Assembly (NCBI RefSeq): GCF_023072615.1 | Contig: NZ_JAKNRW010000029.1 | Location: 1-64,000, forward strand | Origin: Pseudomonas violetae | GTDB lineage: Bacteria > Pseudomonadota > Gammaproteobacteria > Pseudomonadales > Pseudomonadaceae | Direction of reading: 5' to 3' | DNA length: 64,000 nt | In this document: positions 35,157-45,300 of the stretch, one piece after another | Layout: each line of letters opens with the position of its first letter | How positions within the stretch are numbered: the first letter of the stretch is position 1 | Position numbers and translations under genes: made by a program | Notes under the pieces: model-generated | What the model was told of the DNA's origin: nothing | The model's input: the letters and a program-made list of their open reading frames with translations, nothing else | The model's database searches: none

Positions 35157-36605
35157 ATGCTGTCATTGCTCACCGATCACCCGTTGTTCTGTGCGCTGGT
35201 CCTGATCCTTATCGACCTGGGACTGTGGCGGCTGATCAGTGCCAACGGCAGCAACTGGAAACTGATGGTGCGGCTGGTGATCTTCTCGCTGTTCAGCGTC
35301 CTGTTGTTCAACGAAGGCCTGAACCCGCTGGAACCCGCCCCCTGGGCCGACAACGTGCCGTTGCACCTGGCGGCAACCGGCTTGCAGATCGGCTGGTGGC
35401 TATTCGGTGCGCGCACCCTGACGGTATTGATCGGCGCCGTGATGATGCAGCGGGTGGGGCACACCGGGCGCCTGCTTCAGGATCTGCTTGGCGCCGTGAT
35501 TTTCCTTATCGCAATCATTGCCGCCCTGGCCTACGTCCTGGATTTGCCGGTCAAGGGCGTCCTGGCAACTTCCGGCGCCCTGGCGATCATCGTCGGCCTG
35601 GCACTGCAAAGCACCTTGAGCGACGTGTTCTCCGGGATTGTCCTCAATACCACCAAACCCTATCAACTGGATGACTGGATTTCCATTGACGGCACCGAAG
35701 GCCGGGTGACTGACATCGACTGGCGTGCTACCCGCCTGCAGACCTCCCAGGGCAGCATGGCGGTGATTCCCAACTCGCTGGCGGCCAAGGCCAAAATTAT
35801 CAATTTCAGCCGACCCACTGACATGTTCGGGGTCTCGATCAGCCTGCAACTGAGCCCGCGCGCGCGACCGCAAAAAGTTATCGATTCACTGGAACGGGCC
35901 ATGCAAGGCTGCCGCTATCTGTTGTCCAAACCGGCGCCGAGCGTCGCGCTCAAAGGCTCCAGTGCCGCAGGAGTGGAATACGAGATCAGCGGCTTCGTTG
36001 CGTCGATGGATCAGAAACGCATGGTGCGTAATCAGCTGTTCGACCTGGCGTTCCGCCATTTGCAGGCGTCAGGTGTGAGCCTGCTGTCGAACGTCGAATC
36101 CAATGCCCCGGCCGGCCTGTCGCGGCCACTGGCATTGCTGGACAGTTCGACCCTCTTCTCGACCTTGCGTCAGGATGAAAAGGAAACCTTCAGCCAGAAC
36201 ATGAAGCTGCAGAACTTCCGTGCCGGTGAAATGATCCTCCCGGCAGGGGAGGTCAGCGACCATCTGTTCATCATCGAATCCGGCGTAGTATCCGTCGAGC
36301 TGAGCCGTGAGGGCGTCAAGTTCGAGTCCGGGCGCATGGGCCCGGGTGAAGTGATCGGCGAAGGCGGCATCCTCTCCGATACCGCGCTGCCGGCGGACTT
36401 CACCGCCAAGACCTTCTGCAGTCTGTACCGCATCGAAAAGGACTACCTGAAACCCTGCCTCGATACGCGCCACGACATCAGCGAAGCCATGACGGCGCTG
36501 CTGGATTTGCGCCTGAACAAAGCCCGAACCCTCACTCAGGAAACGCCCCAGGTGCTGGAGAAAAAGGGATTCCTGCAATGGCTGCGGCGGCGCAGCGAGA
36601 GCTAG
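35157..36605 (+). CDS. MscS-type mechanosensitive channel with cyclic-nucleotide-binding domain
   Basis: A 482-residue membrane protein. Four to five hydrophobic helices at the N-terminus (about 7-160) lead into the MscS core (TSGALAIIVGLALQSTLSDVF pore helix near 140-165, followed by the beta domain, about 165-330). A cyclic-nucleotide-binding domain follows (about 345-470; FRAGEMILPAGEVSDHLFII, then MGPGEVIGEGGILSD). Such MscS-cNMP fusions (for example SynCNG-type channels) may gate on ligand rather than tension. I use the ATG at 35157, since the frame upstream lies inside a REPIN. Confidence 0.87.
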   Translation: MLSLLTDHPLFCALVLILIDLGLWRLISANGSNWKLMVRLVIFSLFSVLLFNEGLNPLEPAPWADNVPLHLAATGLQIGWWLFGARTLTVLIGAVMMQRVGHTGRLLQDLLGAVIFLIAIIAALAYVLDLPVKGVLATSGALAIIVGLALQSTLSDVFSGIVLNTTKPYQLDDWISIDGTEGRVTDIDWRATRLQTSQGSMAVIPNSLAAKAKIINFSRPTDMFGVSISLQLSPRARPQKVIDSLERAMQGCRYLLSKPAPSVALKGSSAAGVEYEISGFVASMDQKRMVRNQLFDLAFRHLQASGVSLLSNVESNAPAGLSRPLALLDSSTLFSTLRQDEKETFSQNMKLQNFRAGEMILPAGEVSDHLFIIESGVVSVELSREGVKFESGRMGPGEVIGEGGILSDTALPADFTAKTFCSLYRIEKDYLKPCLDTRHDISEAMTALLDLRLNKARTLTQETPQVLEKKGFLQWLRRRSES

Positions 36606-36631
36606 TCAGTGCACTACGGGCAACCCTGTTT

Positions 36632-36660
36632 CCTGTGGAGGCGGGCTTGCTCGCAAAGCG
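36632..36660. repeat. Single REP element
   Basis: CTGTGGAGGCGGGCTTGCTCGCAAAGCGG resembles one arm of the window's REP family, without a visible partner. Confidence 0.6.
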
Positions 36661-36778
36661 GCCATCAGCCCCACCGCAATCCACCATTGGCTTACCCGAC
36701 TTCTGCAATATTGGCTATTTAAGTAAACCAGCGCCGGGTTTAACGTAGCTCTACATTCACTTGTCCCCGGAGCCCGTC

Positions 36779-37219
36779 ATGAAACCTCGCATCGATTTCT
36801 ACACCGCTTCCCCAGACGCACTCAAAGCCATGATCGCTTTGGAAACCGCTGTCTCGAAACTGCCGCTGGAAAAGACCCTGATCGAACTGGTCAAGCTGCG
36901 CACCTCGCAAATCAACGGCTGCGCCTTCTGCCTGGACATGCACAGTGCCGATGCGCGCAAAGGCGGCGAAGCCGAGCGCCGGCTGTACACGCTGTCGGCC
37001 TGGCGCGAAACCCCGTTCTTCACCCCGCGAGAACGCGCCGCACTGGCCTGGACCGAATCCCTGACCCTGCTGAGCCAGACCCACGCGCCAGATGAGGACT
37101 ACGAACAACTGGCCGCCGAATTCAGCGCGAAGGAAATGGTCGACCTGACGGTGGCGATTACCACGATCAACAGCTGGAACCGCCTGGCGGTAGGCTTTCG
37201 CAAGATGCCGCAGGACTGA
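36779..37219 (+). CDS. Carboxymuconolactone decarboxylase/AhpD-family protein
   Basis: A 146-residue AhpD-fold protein. The redox motif ING-C-A-F-C-LDMHSADARKGGE carries the CxxC plus His that give alkylhydroperoxidase-like activity in this family, so it probably acts in peroxide or thiol protection rather than in muconolactone decarboxylation. It stands alone. The frame extends six codons upstream, but the ATG at 36779 fits the family start MKPRIDFY. Confidence 0.88.
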   Translation: MKPRIDFYTASPDALKAMIALETAVSKLPLEKTLIELVKLRTSQINGCAFCLDMHSADARKGGEAERRLYTLSAWRETPFFTPRERAALAWTESLTLLSQTHAPDEDYEQLAAEFSAKEMVDLTVAITTINSWNRLAVGFRKMPQD

Positions 37220-37313
37220 GCAACGTTTTAAACAGACAGCCAGTCTGATTCGCCGCCAGGACCCAAACTGCTCAATGCAAAAGCCCACTCAGATGCAATG
37301 CTGGTAAGGCTTT

Positions 37314-37412
37314 TTGTAGGAGCGAGCTTGCTCGCGAAGAACCGATAGACACCGCGCTCATCCAGGCTTCACGCGTTATCGTTGAGGCTTTTCGCGAGCA
37401 AGCTCGCTCCTG
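37314..37412. repeat. REPIN
   Basis: TGTAGGAGCGAGCTTGCTCGCGAA and TTCGCGAGCAAGCTCGCTCCTG face each other across about 50 bases. It fills much of the gene-free stretch 37220-37565; the rest holds the structured segment ending at 37520. Confidence 0.88.
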
Positions 37413-37484
37413 AAACGGAGGGTGTCTAAGAATAGCTGCAAGACACTTGTCCACAGCTTTGCCGACAGTGGAACTGAATCTTAG

Positions 37485-37520
37485 AAGCCCCCACACTGCT
37501 TGAAGTGCGGGGGCTTTTTT
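37485..37520 (+). terminator. Rho-independent terminator with no gene directly upstream
   Basis: AAGCCCCC-A-CACT and AGTG-C-GGGGGCTT pair around a 6-base loop, followed by six T. The nearest upstream gene on this strand ends 265 bases before, beyond a REPIN. Two more stem-forming pairs lie just upstream (GTGTCT/AGACAC and TCCAC/GTGGA), so it may end a small RNA of about 100 bases starting near 37421. Confidence 0.75.
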
Positions 37521-37565
37521 GTGATCGCCCCCAAGATGCAAATACCCCGCATGTATTCCAACTGA

Positions 37566-39158
37566 TCAATGCCCATCCGCCGAAGGCGTCGGCGGCGGTT
37601 GCACCTTGCGCATCAACGGCACCATCGCCGTCGCAATCACAAAACACAGCATGATCATCAAAAACGCATCCCCGTACGCCTGCGTCTGCGCTTCCCGGTA
37701 CGTCAGCAGCCACAGTTGCCGAAGGCTGGCCGTCACGCCAATGTCACCACTTTGGCCCAAAGCGGCAACGTTGTGACCGACCTGGGACAACCACTGATTC
37801 AACGCCTCATTTGTGCTGTTGAGGTTTTCCGCCAGGCGCGTGAAGTGCAGGTTGGTGCGGTCGTTGAGGATGGTGGCGCAGGCGGCGATGCCGATGGCGC
37901 CGCCGAGGTTGCGCATCAGGTTGAACAGGCCCGAGGCATGTTGGAGGCGTGCCGGGGCCAGGCCGCCGAGGGTCAAGGTCACGGCGGGGGGCACGGCCAG
38001 TTGCTGGGCGATGCCGCGCAGGGCTTGGGGCAGCATCAACTCCTTGGCTCCCCAGTCATGGGTGATTGGGCTGAAGTCCCACATCGACAGCGCGAACAGG
38101 CCCAGGCCAGCCATCATGATCCAGCGCAGGTCGATGCGATTGGCCAGGAAGGCGTACAGCGCAATGGCCAGGACCTGAAACACGCCGGTGGAGAACACCG
38201 CCAGGCCGATATCCAGCGCGCCATACCCGCGCACCCGGCCGAGAAACAGCGGTGTCAGGTAGATAGTGGCGAACAGGCCGATGCCAGTGACGAACGAGAA
38301 GAAACAACCGAGGGCAAAGTTGCGGTCTTTCAGGGCGCGCAGGTCGACGATCGGATTGGCCACATGCAGGGTCCGGCCGATGAAGGCCAGGCCCGACAGG
38401 CCGCTGATCCAAGCGGTGGTGAGGATGGTGGAGTCGCTGAACCAGTTCCAGCGCGGACCTTCTTCGAGGGTGTATTGCAGGCAGCCAAGAAACAGGGCGA
38501 GGAACAGCATGCTCAGGTAGTCGGCGCCTTTGAGCAGTGACAGTTCAGGCTGGTCGATTTTCACCAGCAGGGGCACGGCCACCGCAACGAATATGCCCGG
38601 AACCAGGTTGATGTAAAACAGCCAGTGCCAGGATGAAATATCGGTGATGTAGCCGCCAATCACTGGGCCCAAGGTGGGGGCCAGGGACGCGACCGCGCCG
38701 ATGGTGGCCGCTGCGATCACCCGTTGTTTGCCGGTGAAGAAAAAGAACGCGGTGGTAAACACCAGCGGAATCATCGAGCCGCCGAGAAAGCCTTGCAGGG
38801 CACGGAAGGCGATCATGCTCTGAATGTTCCAGGCCAAGCCGCACAACAGGCTGGCCAGGGTGAAGCCCACGGCCGATGCGCTGAACAGCCAGCGGGTCGA
38901 GAACACCCGGGACAGCCAGCCCGACAACGGGATGACGATGATCTCGGCGATCAGGTAACTGGTCTGCACCCAGGCGGTTTCGTCTGTTCCGGCAGACAGC
39001 CCGCCGCCGATGTCGCGCAACGATGCCGAGACGATCTGGATATCCAGCAAGGCGATGAACATGCCGATGCACATGCTGGCGAAGGCGAAGACCCTGGTCG
39101 CCGTGCTCATCGTGGCGGCATCGAACGGCTGCGCGGGGGCGGCGAGCGTGCGGCTCAT
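37566..39158 (-). CDS. EmrB/QacA-type (DHA2) MFS drug exporter
   Basis: A 530-residue inner-membrane exporter with about 14 predicted helices, driven by proton exchange. The DHA2 motifs are present (LDIQIVSASLRDIGGGL near residue 40; motif C-like LAPTLGPVIGGYI near 165). It overlaps its periplasmic adaptor gene by 4 bases, the classic emrAB arrangement, and would form a tripartite pump with an outer-membrane channel encoded elsewhere. Substrate unknown. Confidence 0.9.
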   Translation of the reverse strand: MSRTLAAPAQPFDAATMSTATRVFAFASMCIGMFIALLDIQIVSASLRDIGGGLSAGTDETAWVQTSYLIAEIIVIPLSGWLSRVFSTRWLFSASAVGFTLASLLCGLAWNIQSMIAFRALQGFLGGSMIPLVFTTAFFFFTGKQRVIAAATIGAVASLAPTLGPVIGGYITDISSWHWLFYINLVPGIFVAVAVPLLVKIDQPELSLLKGADYLSMLFLALFLGCLQYTLEEGPRWNWFSDSTILTTAWISGLSGLAFIGRTLHVANPIVDLRALKDRNFALGCFFSFVTGIGLFATIYLTPLFLGRVRGYGALDIGLAVFSTGVFQVLAIALYAFLANRIDLRWIMMAGLGLFALSMWDFSPITHDWGAKELMLPQALRGIAQQLAVPPAVTLTLGGLAPARLQHASGLFNLMRNLGGAIGIAACATILNDRTNLHFTRLAENLNSTNEALNQWLSQVGHNVAALGQSGDIGVTASLRQLWLLTYREAQTQAYGDAFLMIMLCFVIATAMVPLMRKVQPPPTPSADGH

Positions 39159-40273
39159 GGTGCACTGACCACGGCTGGCGCTGCGGGTTCGGCACGGGTG
39201 TCCACCTCGGCGGTGACCGACAGCCCTGGACGTAGATGGCCGAGCACGCCATCTGCCGGATCGAGCAGGATGCGCACCGGCACCCGCTGCACGATCTTGG
39301 TGAAGTTGCCGGTGGCGTTCTCCGGAGGCAGCACGCTGAACTGCGCGCCGCTGGCCGGCGCCAGGCTGCCCAGACGGCCGTGGAATTCACGGCCCGAGAG
39401 CACGTCCGCGTGAATAATCACCCGCTGACCGGGGCTCATGCGCGCCAACTGGTCTTCCTTGAAATTGGCATCCACCCACAGGCCGCTGGCGGGCACCACC
39501 GAGAGCAATTGCGAACCTGCCTGGGCGAACGCGCCGACCCGCGCCCGGCGATTGCCCACCACGCCATCCACCGGCGCTTTCAACTCGGTGTAGCCCACGT
39601 CCAGTTGCGCCAGATCGCGCTCGGCCCGGGCCTGGACCAGGGCGGCACGGGCTTGTTGCTTCTGGGTGGCGATGACGTTGAGCTGGCGTTGCGCGGCCAG
39701 CAGTTCAGCCTGGGCCCGGGCGCTCAAGGCTTGCGCGGTCTTGTAAGTGGCATCCACGCGTTGAGCACTTTCCACCGAGACCGCGTTGCTGCCCACCAGA
39801 CGTTTGTAGCGCACGTTGTCATCACGCGAGCGGGCGGTTTCGGCATGGGTGGCATCGATTCCTGCGCGCGCCTGGCCGATCACGGCGTGCTGCAATTGTT
39901 CGGTGGCGTCGAGGTTGGCGAGCAAGGCTTCTTCGGCGGCGACTGCGCCTTCAGCCTTGGCCAGGCGGGCGCGGTAGTCCCGGGAATCGAGGCGGATCAG
40001 TGCGTCACCGGCCTTGACCTTCTGGTTGTCGGTGACCAGCACTTCCTCTATGTAGCCCGCGACCTTGGGACCGATCACCGTCACATCGGCACCGATATAT
40101 GCATCGTCGGTGTCCTCGATAAAGCGCCCGCTGGTCCACCAATGTGAAGCGTAAAAACCAACGGCAATCAGGACGGCGATGACTGCCGTCAGCAGCGCCA
40201 GGCGCTTGAGCAGGGGAGACCTGGATTGCGCTTTCACAGCAACTTTGGGATCGGGACTGGGCATGCGGGTCAT
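39155..40273 (-). CDS. EmrA/HlyD-type membrane fusion protein
   Basis: A 372-residue adaptor with one N-terminal transmembrane helix (about 25-45), a lipoyl half-motif (DAYIGADVTVIGPKVAGYIEEVLV), a coiled-coil hairpin (about 95-200) and a beta-barrel end. I start at the ATG at 40273 with AGGTG at the right distance; the frame opens further upstream but through the AT-rich promoter. It bridges the EmrB-type pump to an outer-membrane factor. Confidence 0.9.
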   Translation of the reverse strand: MTRMPSPDPKVAVKAQSRSPLLKRLALLTAVIAVLIAVGFYASHWWTSGRFIEDTDDAYIGADVTVIGPKVAGYIEEVLVTDNQKVKAGDALIRLDSRDYRARLAKAEGAVAAEEALLANLDATEQLQHAVIGQARAGIDATHAETARSRDDNVRYKRLVGSNAVSVESAQRVDATYKTAQALSARAQAELLAAQRQLNVIATQKQQARAALVQARAERDLAQLDVGYTELKAPVDGVVGNRRARVGAFAQAGSQLLSVVPASGLWVDANFKEDQLARMSPGQRVIIHADVLSGREFHGRLGSLAPASGAQFSVLPPENATGNFTKIVQRVPVRILLDPADGVLGHLRPGLSVTAEVDTRAEPAAPAVVSAP

Positions 40274-40297
40274 GGGAAACACCTGTGGGCTACGAAC

Positions 40298-40316
40298 TAT
40301 TATTACGAGCATAATA
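40298..40316. promoter_or_regulatory. AT-rich inverted repeat, candidate MarR-type operator of the EmrAB pump
   Basis: TATTAT-TACGAGC-ATAATA lies 25 bases upstream of the adaptor start codon in an AT-rich stretch that would contain its promoter. MarR-family repressors bind such sites, but no marR-like gene is adjacent. Confidence 0.4.
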
Positions 40317-40571
40317 TGATATATGTAATATTTTCAGGCAATTTCTTTTTCCTACCGACCGTCAGATGAGCGCAGCGACGCGTAGGGGAATTCGTGGAGA
40401 AGATGTAGGAAACCGGAAGGAAAAATGTGGGGCAGACAGGTCAGGTTATACAAAATATTAGATGTGTTTAAGAAGTGTAATCGCGATATTGCATAAGCCC
40501 GAGCGGCCCCCTGACGATGAAAAACATAGACGAAACGGCACCACGCCTTTTCAGAACCGTCAGGAAGTCAG

Positions 40572-42296
40572 GTGCCGAATTTCATTCGCGCTGTACCTCG
40601 TCATCCCCGCCCAAATTCGCCCCTGCCGGCATTGCTATTGGGGCTCTGCGTGTCGCCGTTGTATGCGGCCGAATTTGCTGCGCCCGGGCAGGAGGTCTTG
40701 CGCCAGCAGCAACAGCAACAGCGCGACCTGCAGCAGTTGCAGTTGGAACAGCGCAGTCGGCAACTGGAACGCGGCAGCCTGGGCCTAGGGCCAGATGCTC
40801 GGAAAACGGCCGCTGAGGTCACAGCCGATGAGCGTTGCTGGCCTTTGTCCGGAGTGCGCGTCGGCGGTACGACGCTGATCGACCGGCAGACCCTCGACCG
40901 GCAAATCACCCCGTTGGTGGTGTCGTGCATGGGGCCTGGCCAGATCAATCGGTTACTGGCGGCGATCACTGAGCTCTACGTGCAAGCCGGCTACATCGCC
41001 AGTCGGCCCTACCTGAGCGCCCCGCCTGAAGCGGGGCAGTCGCTGGATATCCTGGTGGACGAAGGTTACATCGAGTCTATCGAACTGGCGGATCAGAGCC
41101 TGCCGATCGCCCTCGGCGGGGCATTTCCGGGGATGCTCGGCAAGGCCCTGAACCTGCGGGATCTGGAGCAGGGGCTGGACCAGTTGAACCGCCTGCGCTC
41201 CTTCGACCTGAGCGCCGACATCGTCCCCGGTGGGCAGCCCGGCGCTTCGCGGATCGTCCTGCGCTCACGCACCAGCGGCCAGTCACGATGGGCATTGAAC
41301 CTGGGCCAGGACAATCTCGGCGGCGCACGCACCGGTCGCGACCGCAGTCACCTGAGCCTGGTGGTCGATTCTCCACTGCAATTAAACGATGTGCTGAGCC
41401 TGGGTTTCAGCGACACCCTGAACCAGGGCGACCGCTTCAGCCGCAGCGCCAGCCTGTACTACGCCGTGCCTTACGGTTACTGGACCTGGAGCGTATTCGC
41501 CAGTCATGCCCAATACCGGGCGCCGTTCAAAATCGGTTCGCTGCGCCTGCACAGCAGCGGCACCACCGATCAGCTTGCCCTGCGGGCCGATCGGGTGTTG
41601 TGGCGTGGCCAGAACCAACTGCTCAGCGCCAACCTGCAACTGGCGCACAAGAATGTCGACAGCTACCTGGAAGACGTCCGACTGGCCATCCAGAGCCCGA
41701 CCCTGACCGTGGCCGAAGCGGGGCTTAACCTGTACTGGCTCGACAGCGCGGTGTGGAACCTGGACGTCAACTACGCCCAGGGCTTGCGCTGGTTCGGCGC
41801 GGATGATGACGCGGATCGCCAGCACAAACGCCAACCCAGGGCCCAGTTTCGCAAGTACCGCGTCGGTCTCGGGCAGTGGCGTAACGGCCAGCTCGGGCAA
41901 CAGGCCTGGCAGTGGCAGAGCCAGCTCAACGTGCAATACAGCCCCGACCCGCTGCCCGCCATCGAACAACTGCTGGGCACCGACGACGCTGCGGTGCGCG
42001 GCTATCGGCTCAACAGCGCATCCGGGGCCAGTGGCGCCGTCTGGCGCAACACCCTGCGCCTGCCACTGAACACCGATCAAGCGCTGCGCATCACTCCGCG
42101 CTTGAGCCTGGACAGCGGCTGGATCAAACCCCTTCGCGATGCCCCCAGCCAACGTCTCAATGGCGCTGGCCTGGGGGTCAACTTCGCCTGGAAAAACCTG
42201 CAAGTGGATGTCGATTACCAACGCAGCCTCAACACGCCCGACGGTTTCAGGACCGAGCCTGCGGTGTGGCTGATGCGTGTCGGATTGCAGCTCTGA
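40572..42296 (+). CDS. Two-partner secretion outer-membrane translocator (TpsB; FhaC/ShlB family)
   Basis: A 574-residue outer-membrane protein. A GTG start behind AGGAAG opens a signal peptide ending near LYAAEF; a Gln-rich linker (about 45-65) follows, then POTRA domains (ShlB-type, about 85-240) and a 16-strand barrel ending in the terminal Leu-rich strand VWLMRVGLQL. The secretion domain motif region VRGYRLNSASG matches the conserved RGY/RGF loop. It exports the TpsA encoded 90 bases downstream. Confidence 0.9.
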   Translation: MPNFIRAVPRHPRPNSPLPALLLGLCVSPLYAAEFAAPGQEVLRQQQQQQRDLQQLQLEQRSRQLERGSLGLGPDARKTAAEVTADERCWPLSGVRVGGTTLIDRQTLDRQITPLVVSCMGPGQINRLLAAITELYVQAGYIASRPYLSAPPEAGQSLDILVDEGYIESIELADQSLPIALGGAFPGMLGKALNLRDLEQGLDQLNRLRSFDLSADIVPGGQPGASRIVLRSRTSGQSRWALNLGQDNLGGARTGRDRSHLSLVVDSPLQLNDVLSLGFSDTLNQGDRFSRSASLYYAVPYGYWTWSVFASHAQYRAPFKIGSLRLHSSGTTDQLALRADRVLWRGQNQLLSANLQLAHKNVDSYLEDVRLAIQSPTLTVAEAGLNLYWLDSAVWNLDVNYAQGLRWFGADDDADRQHKRQPRAQFRKYRVGLGQWRNGQLGQQAWQWQSQLNVQYSPDPLPAIEQLLGTDDAAVRGYRLNSASGASGAVWRNTLRLPLNTDQALRITPRLSLDSGWIKPLRDAPSQRLNGAGLGVNFAWKNLQVDVDYQRSLNTPDGFRTEPAVWLMRVGLQL

Positions 42297-42385
42297 GCAC
42301 CACAAACCTGCCGATGGTCCTGTGCGCGCCAGCCTCGGCAGTCCTTCCTGCGCGCCGCGACATTGCACCTGAAATAAGAGGTTTT

Positions 42386-45300
42386 ATGCCTGCACAAAGA
42401 TTTGCATTTCATCTATCGCCAAGAGGCCAACTGCGCTGGGCGATTGCCAGCCTGCTGCTGGTTGCCCCCCTACCCAATGTACTGGCCTCGGGGGTCGTGG
42501 TAGCTCCCGGGCCCGGGGGCGTTGCCCAGTTGCAAAACCAGAACGGCGTACCCATCATCGATATCGTTGCGCCCAACGGTGCTGGCCTTTCCCATAACCA
42601 GTTCCTCGATTACAACGTCGACCGCCAGGGCCTGGTGTTAAACAATGCGTTGCAGGGCGGCGTCTCGCAACTGGCCGGGCAACTGGCTGCCAACCCGCAG
42701 TTCCAGGGCCAGGCCGCGAGTGTGATTCTCAACGAGGTGATCAGCCGCAATGCCTCGACCATCAACGGCACACAGGAAATATTCGGTCGCGCCGCCGATT
42801 ACGTACTGGCCAACCCCAACGGCCTTTCGGTCAACGGCGGGGGCTTTATCAATACGCCCAACGCGCACCTGGTGGTCGGGCGTCCGGAAGTGATCGACGG
42901 CCAACTGCACGCCTTGAGCACCCGCAACGTCGGCGGGGAGCTGGAGATTAAGGGGGCCGGCCTGCACAACCGAGAAGGCTCGATCAACCTGATTGCGCCA
43001 CGCATCGACAGCCAGGGCAAGATCGCCGCCCGGGATCAGTTGAACGTCACGGTCGGTCGCAACTCGGTGGATTACCCCAGCGGTCAGGTGACCTACGTTG
43101 ATCCCACCGGTTTCAGCGCTGACAAGCGAATCGATGCAAAACTGTTCGGCGCGATGCAGGCCGGGCGCATCAACATTATCAGCACCGCAGAAGGTGCTGG
43201 CGTTCGGGTGGGTGCGGTCCAGGTCGAAGGTCGTGACGGCGTGCAGATTCGTTCTGCGGGCGACCTGACCATTAGCGGTGGCGTAGTGGGCGACAAGTAC
43301 GTATTCACTCGGGCAAGCCTGCGCAGTACCCAGGGCGATGTCGGCCTGTACAGCGGCGATGACCTGAGCCTGGCTGCCACGGATGTGTCCGGCCGGGACG
43401 TGCAGGCCCATGCGGGGCGCAACCTGACACTGACGACCGTTGAAAGTCGCTTGATTCATAAAACAGACAACGACTCCCAGAACAAGAAGCTCGGTATTAC
43501 CTGGGCAACCTTCGAGGAGAAGCAGACCCACCGCGAACTGCGTCACCACGGCAATCGGCTCACGGGCAGCCGCGATGTGCATCTGTCGTCAGGTGCCGAC
43601 ATGGAAATCAAGGCCTCGAAAATCAAGGCCGGGCAGCAACTGCAGGCGCAAAGTGCCGGCAACCTGCGCCTCACCGCCGCCACCGACAGTGTTACGGATA
43701 CCCACGAAAGCAAGCACCGCAAGTTCCTCTGGAAGGAAAACTGGGAAACCCGCGAAGAAGCACAGAGCAGCGTGATCTCCGAGCTGCAGGGTGACAACAT
43801 CACCTTGAAGGCCGGGAATCTGTTGCGCACTGAAGGGGCCAAGCTGGACAGTGACCACGACATCCAGCTCGCCGCCCAGCGGGTGGAAATCACCACCACC
43901 AGCCGTACCAACAGCAAGAAGGACGACCGTTACCGCGGTGATCTGGTCGGTGGGGCGTTTTTCGGCAAGAAGGGCCAGGAAGACCAGTTGGGCACCTGGC
44001 ACCAGGGCAGCGCCATCAACGCATCGGGGCGTCTGATCATCCAGGCCGACGACGTGCAGGTGACCGGCAGTCAGGCGCGCGGTGCGACCGATGCGGCGGT
44101 CATTAGCGACGTTGGATCGCTGGTCGTCGATGGGGTGGAGCAGACCTCCCGGTCCTCAACCTACAACAAGGACAACAAATTCCTCGGCATTGTGCAAAAG
44201 GAGTCTCGCCACGGTAGCGACGACAGCACCACCCTGCGCAGCAAGTTGAGCTCCGACAGCAACCTCACCGTCAGGAGTCGCAAGGACATCGAGGTAGTGG
44301 GTTCGACGCTCAAGGCCGGTGGCACCCTCACTGCCAATGCCCAGGAAGACGTGAATGTGCACTCGGCGCAGGACAAGACCAGCCGCACCGACATCAGCAA
44401 GGACCGCGGCTTCGACGCCTATGCCAAGGAAAATGCACCGGGCGCCGGGCAATATCGCGCCGGTGTGCGCTACGCGGCTAACGAAAAGAACGAGCGCCGC
44501 GATGAAACCCACCATGAAAAATCGAGCCTCAGCGGCGCCGAACTGCATGTCAACGCAGGGGGTGACCTGAAGGTCAAAGGCGCCGAGCTTAAAGCCACCA
44601 AAGGCGACGTGGACCTCAGCGGCAAGACCGTCCAACTACTGGCTGAGAAGGATATTCTCGACACTTCGACAGAAAAGAGCACCACCGGGGGCGGTATCTA
44701 CGTCACCGGCGGCCTTGACCGCCTGGGCAGTGGCTCGGAAATCGGACATTCGGCGTCGAAGGACACCACCAGCAAAAACACCGCCCAGACCGCCTCGGTT
44801 GAGGGCAGCGGCCAGGTCAACATCAATGCCGACAAGTTAGTCACCGAAGGCGCACAGGTCACTGGCAAAAAAGGTGTGAACGTTACGGCCGATGAAGTGG
44901 AAAACCGGGTGGCGCAAAACACCGACAGCACCACTCACTCGGAAAACAACTCCATAGTCGACGCTGGTATTAACGTTGAATACAAAAACATAGCCCGCCC
45001 CGTTATCGGCGCCATCAAGGATGTGCTCACCGGAAAAATGCCGGACGTCGAAGCGTTGGGCAATCTTGGCAAGCCCAACCTTGGGATCGACCTTGGCGTG
45101 GGCCATAAAAGCGCCGGTTTCGAGGAGCACAACAGCAACGCGCTGGTCAGCCAATTCAGCGGTGACGGGCTGGACCTCAACGTCAAAGGCACGCTACGGG
45201 ACCAGGGTACGCGCTGGGAGACAAACAACGGCCGTTTGAACATCAGCGCCGAGCAGTTGATCGCCGAAGCGGCCGGCAACACCCACAACCGGACTGACTC

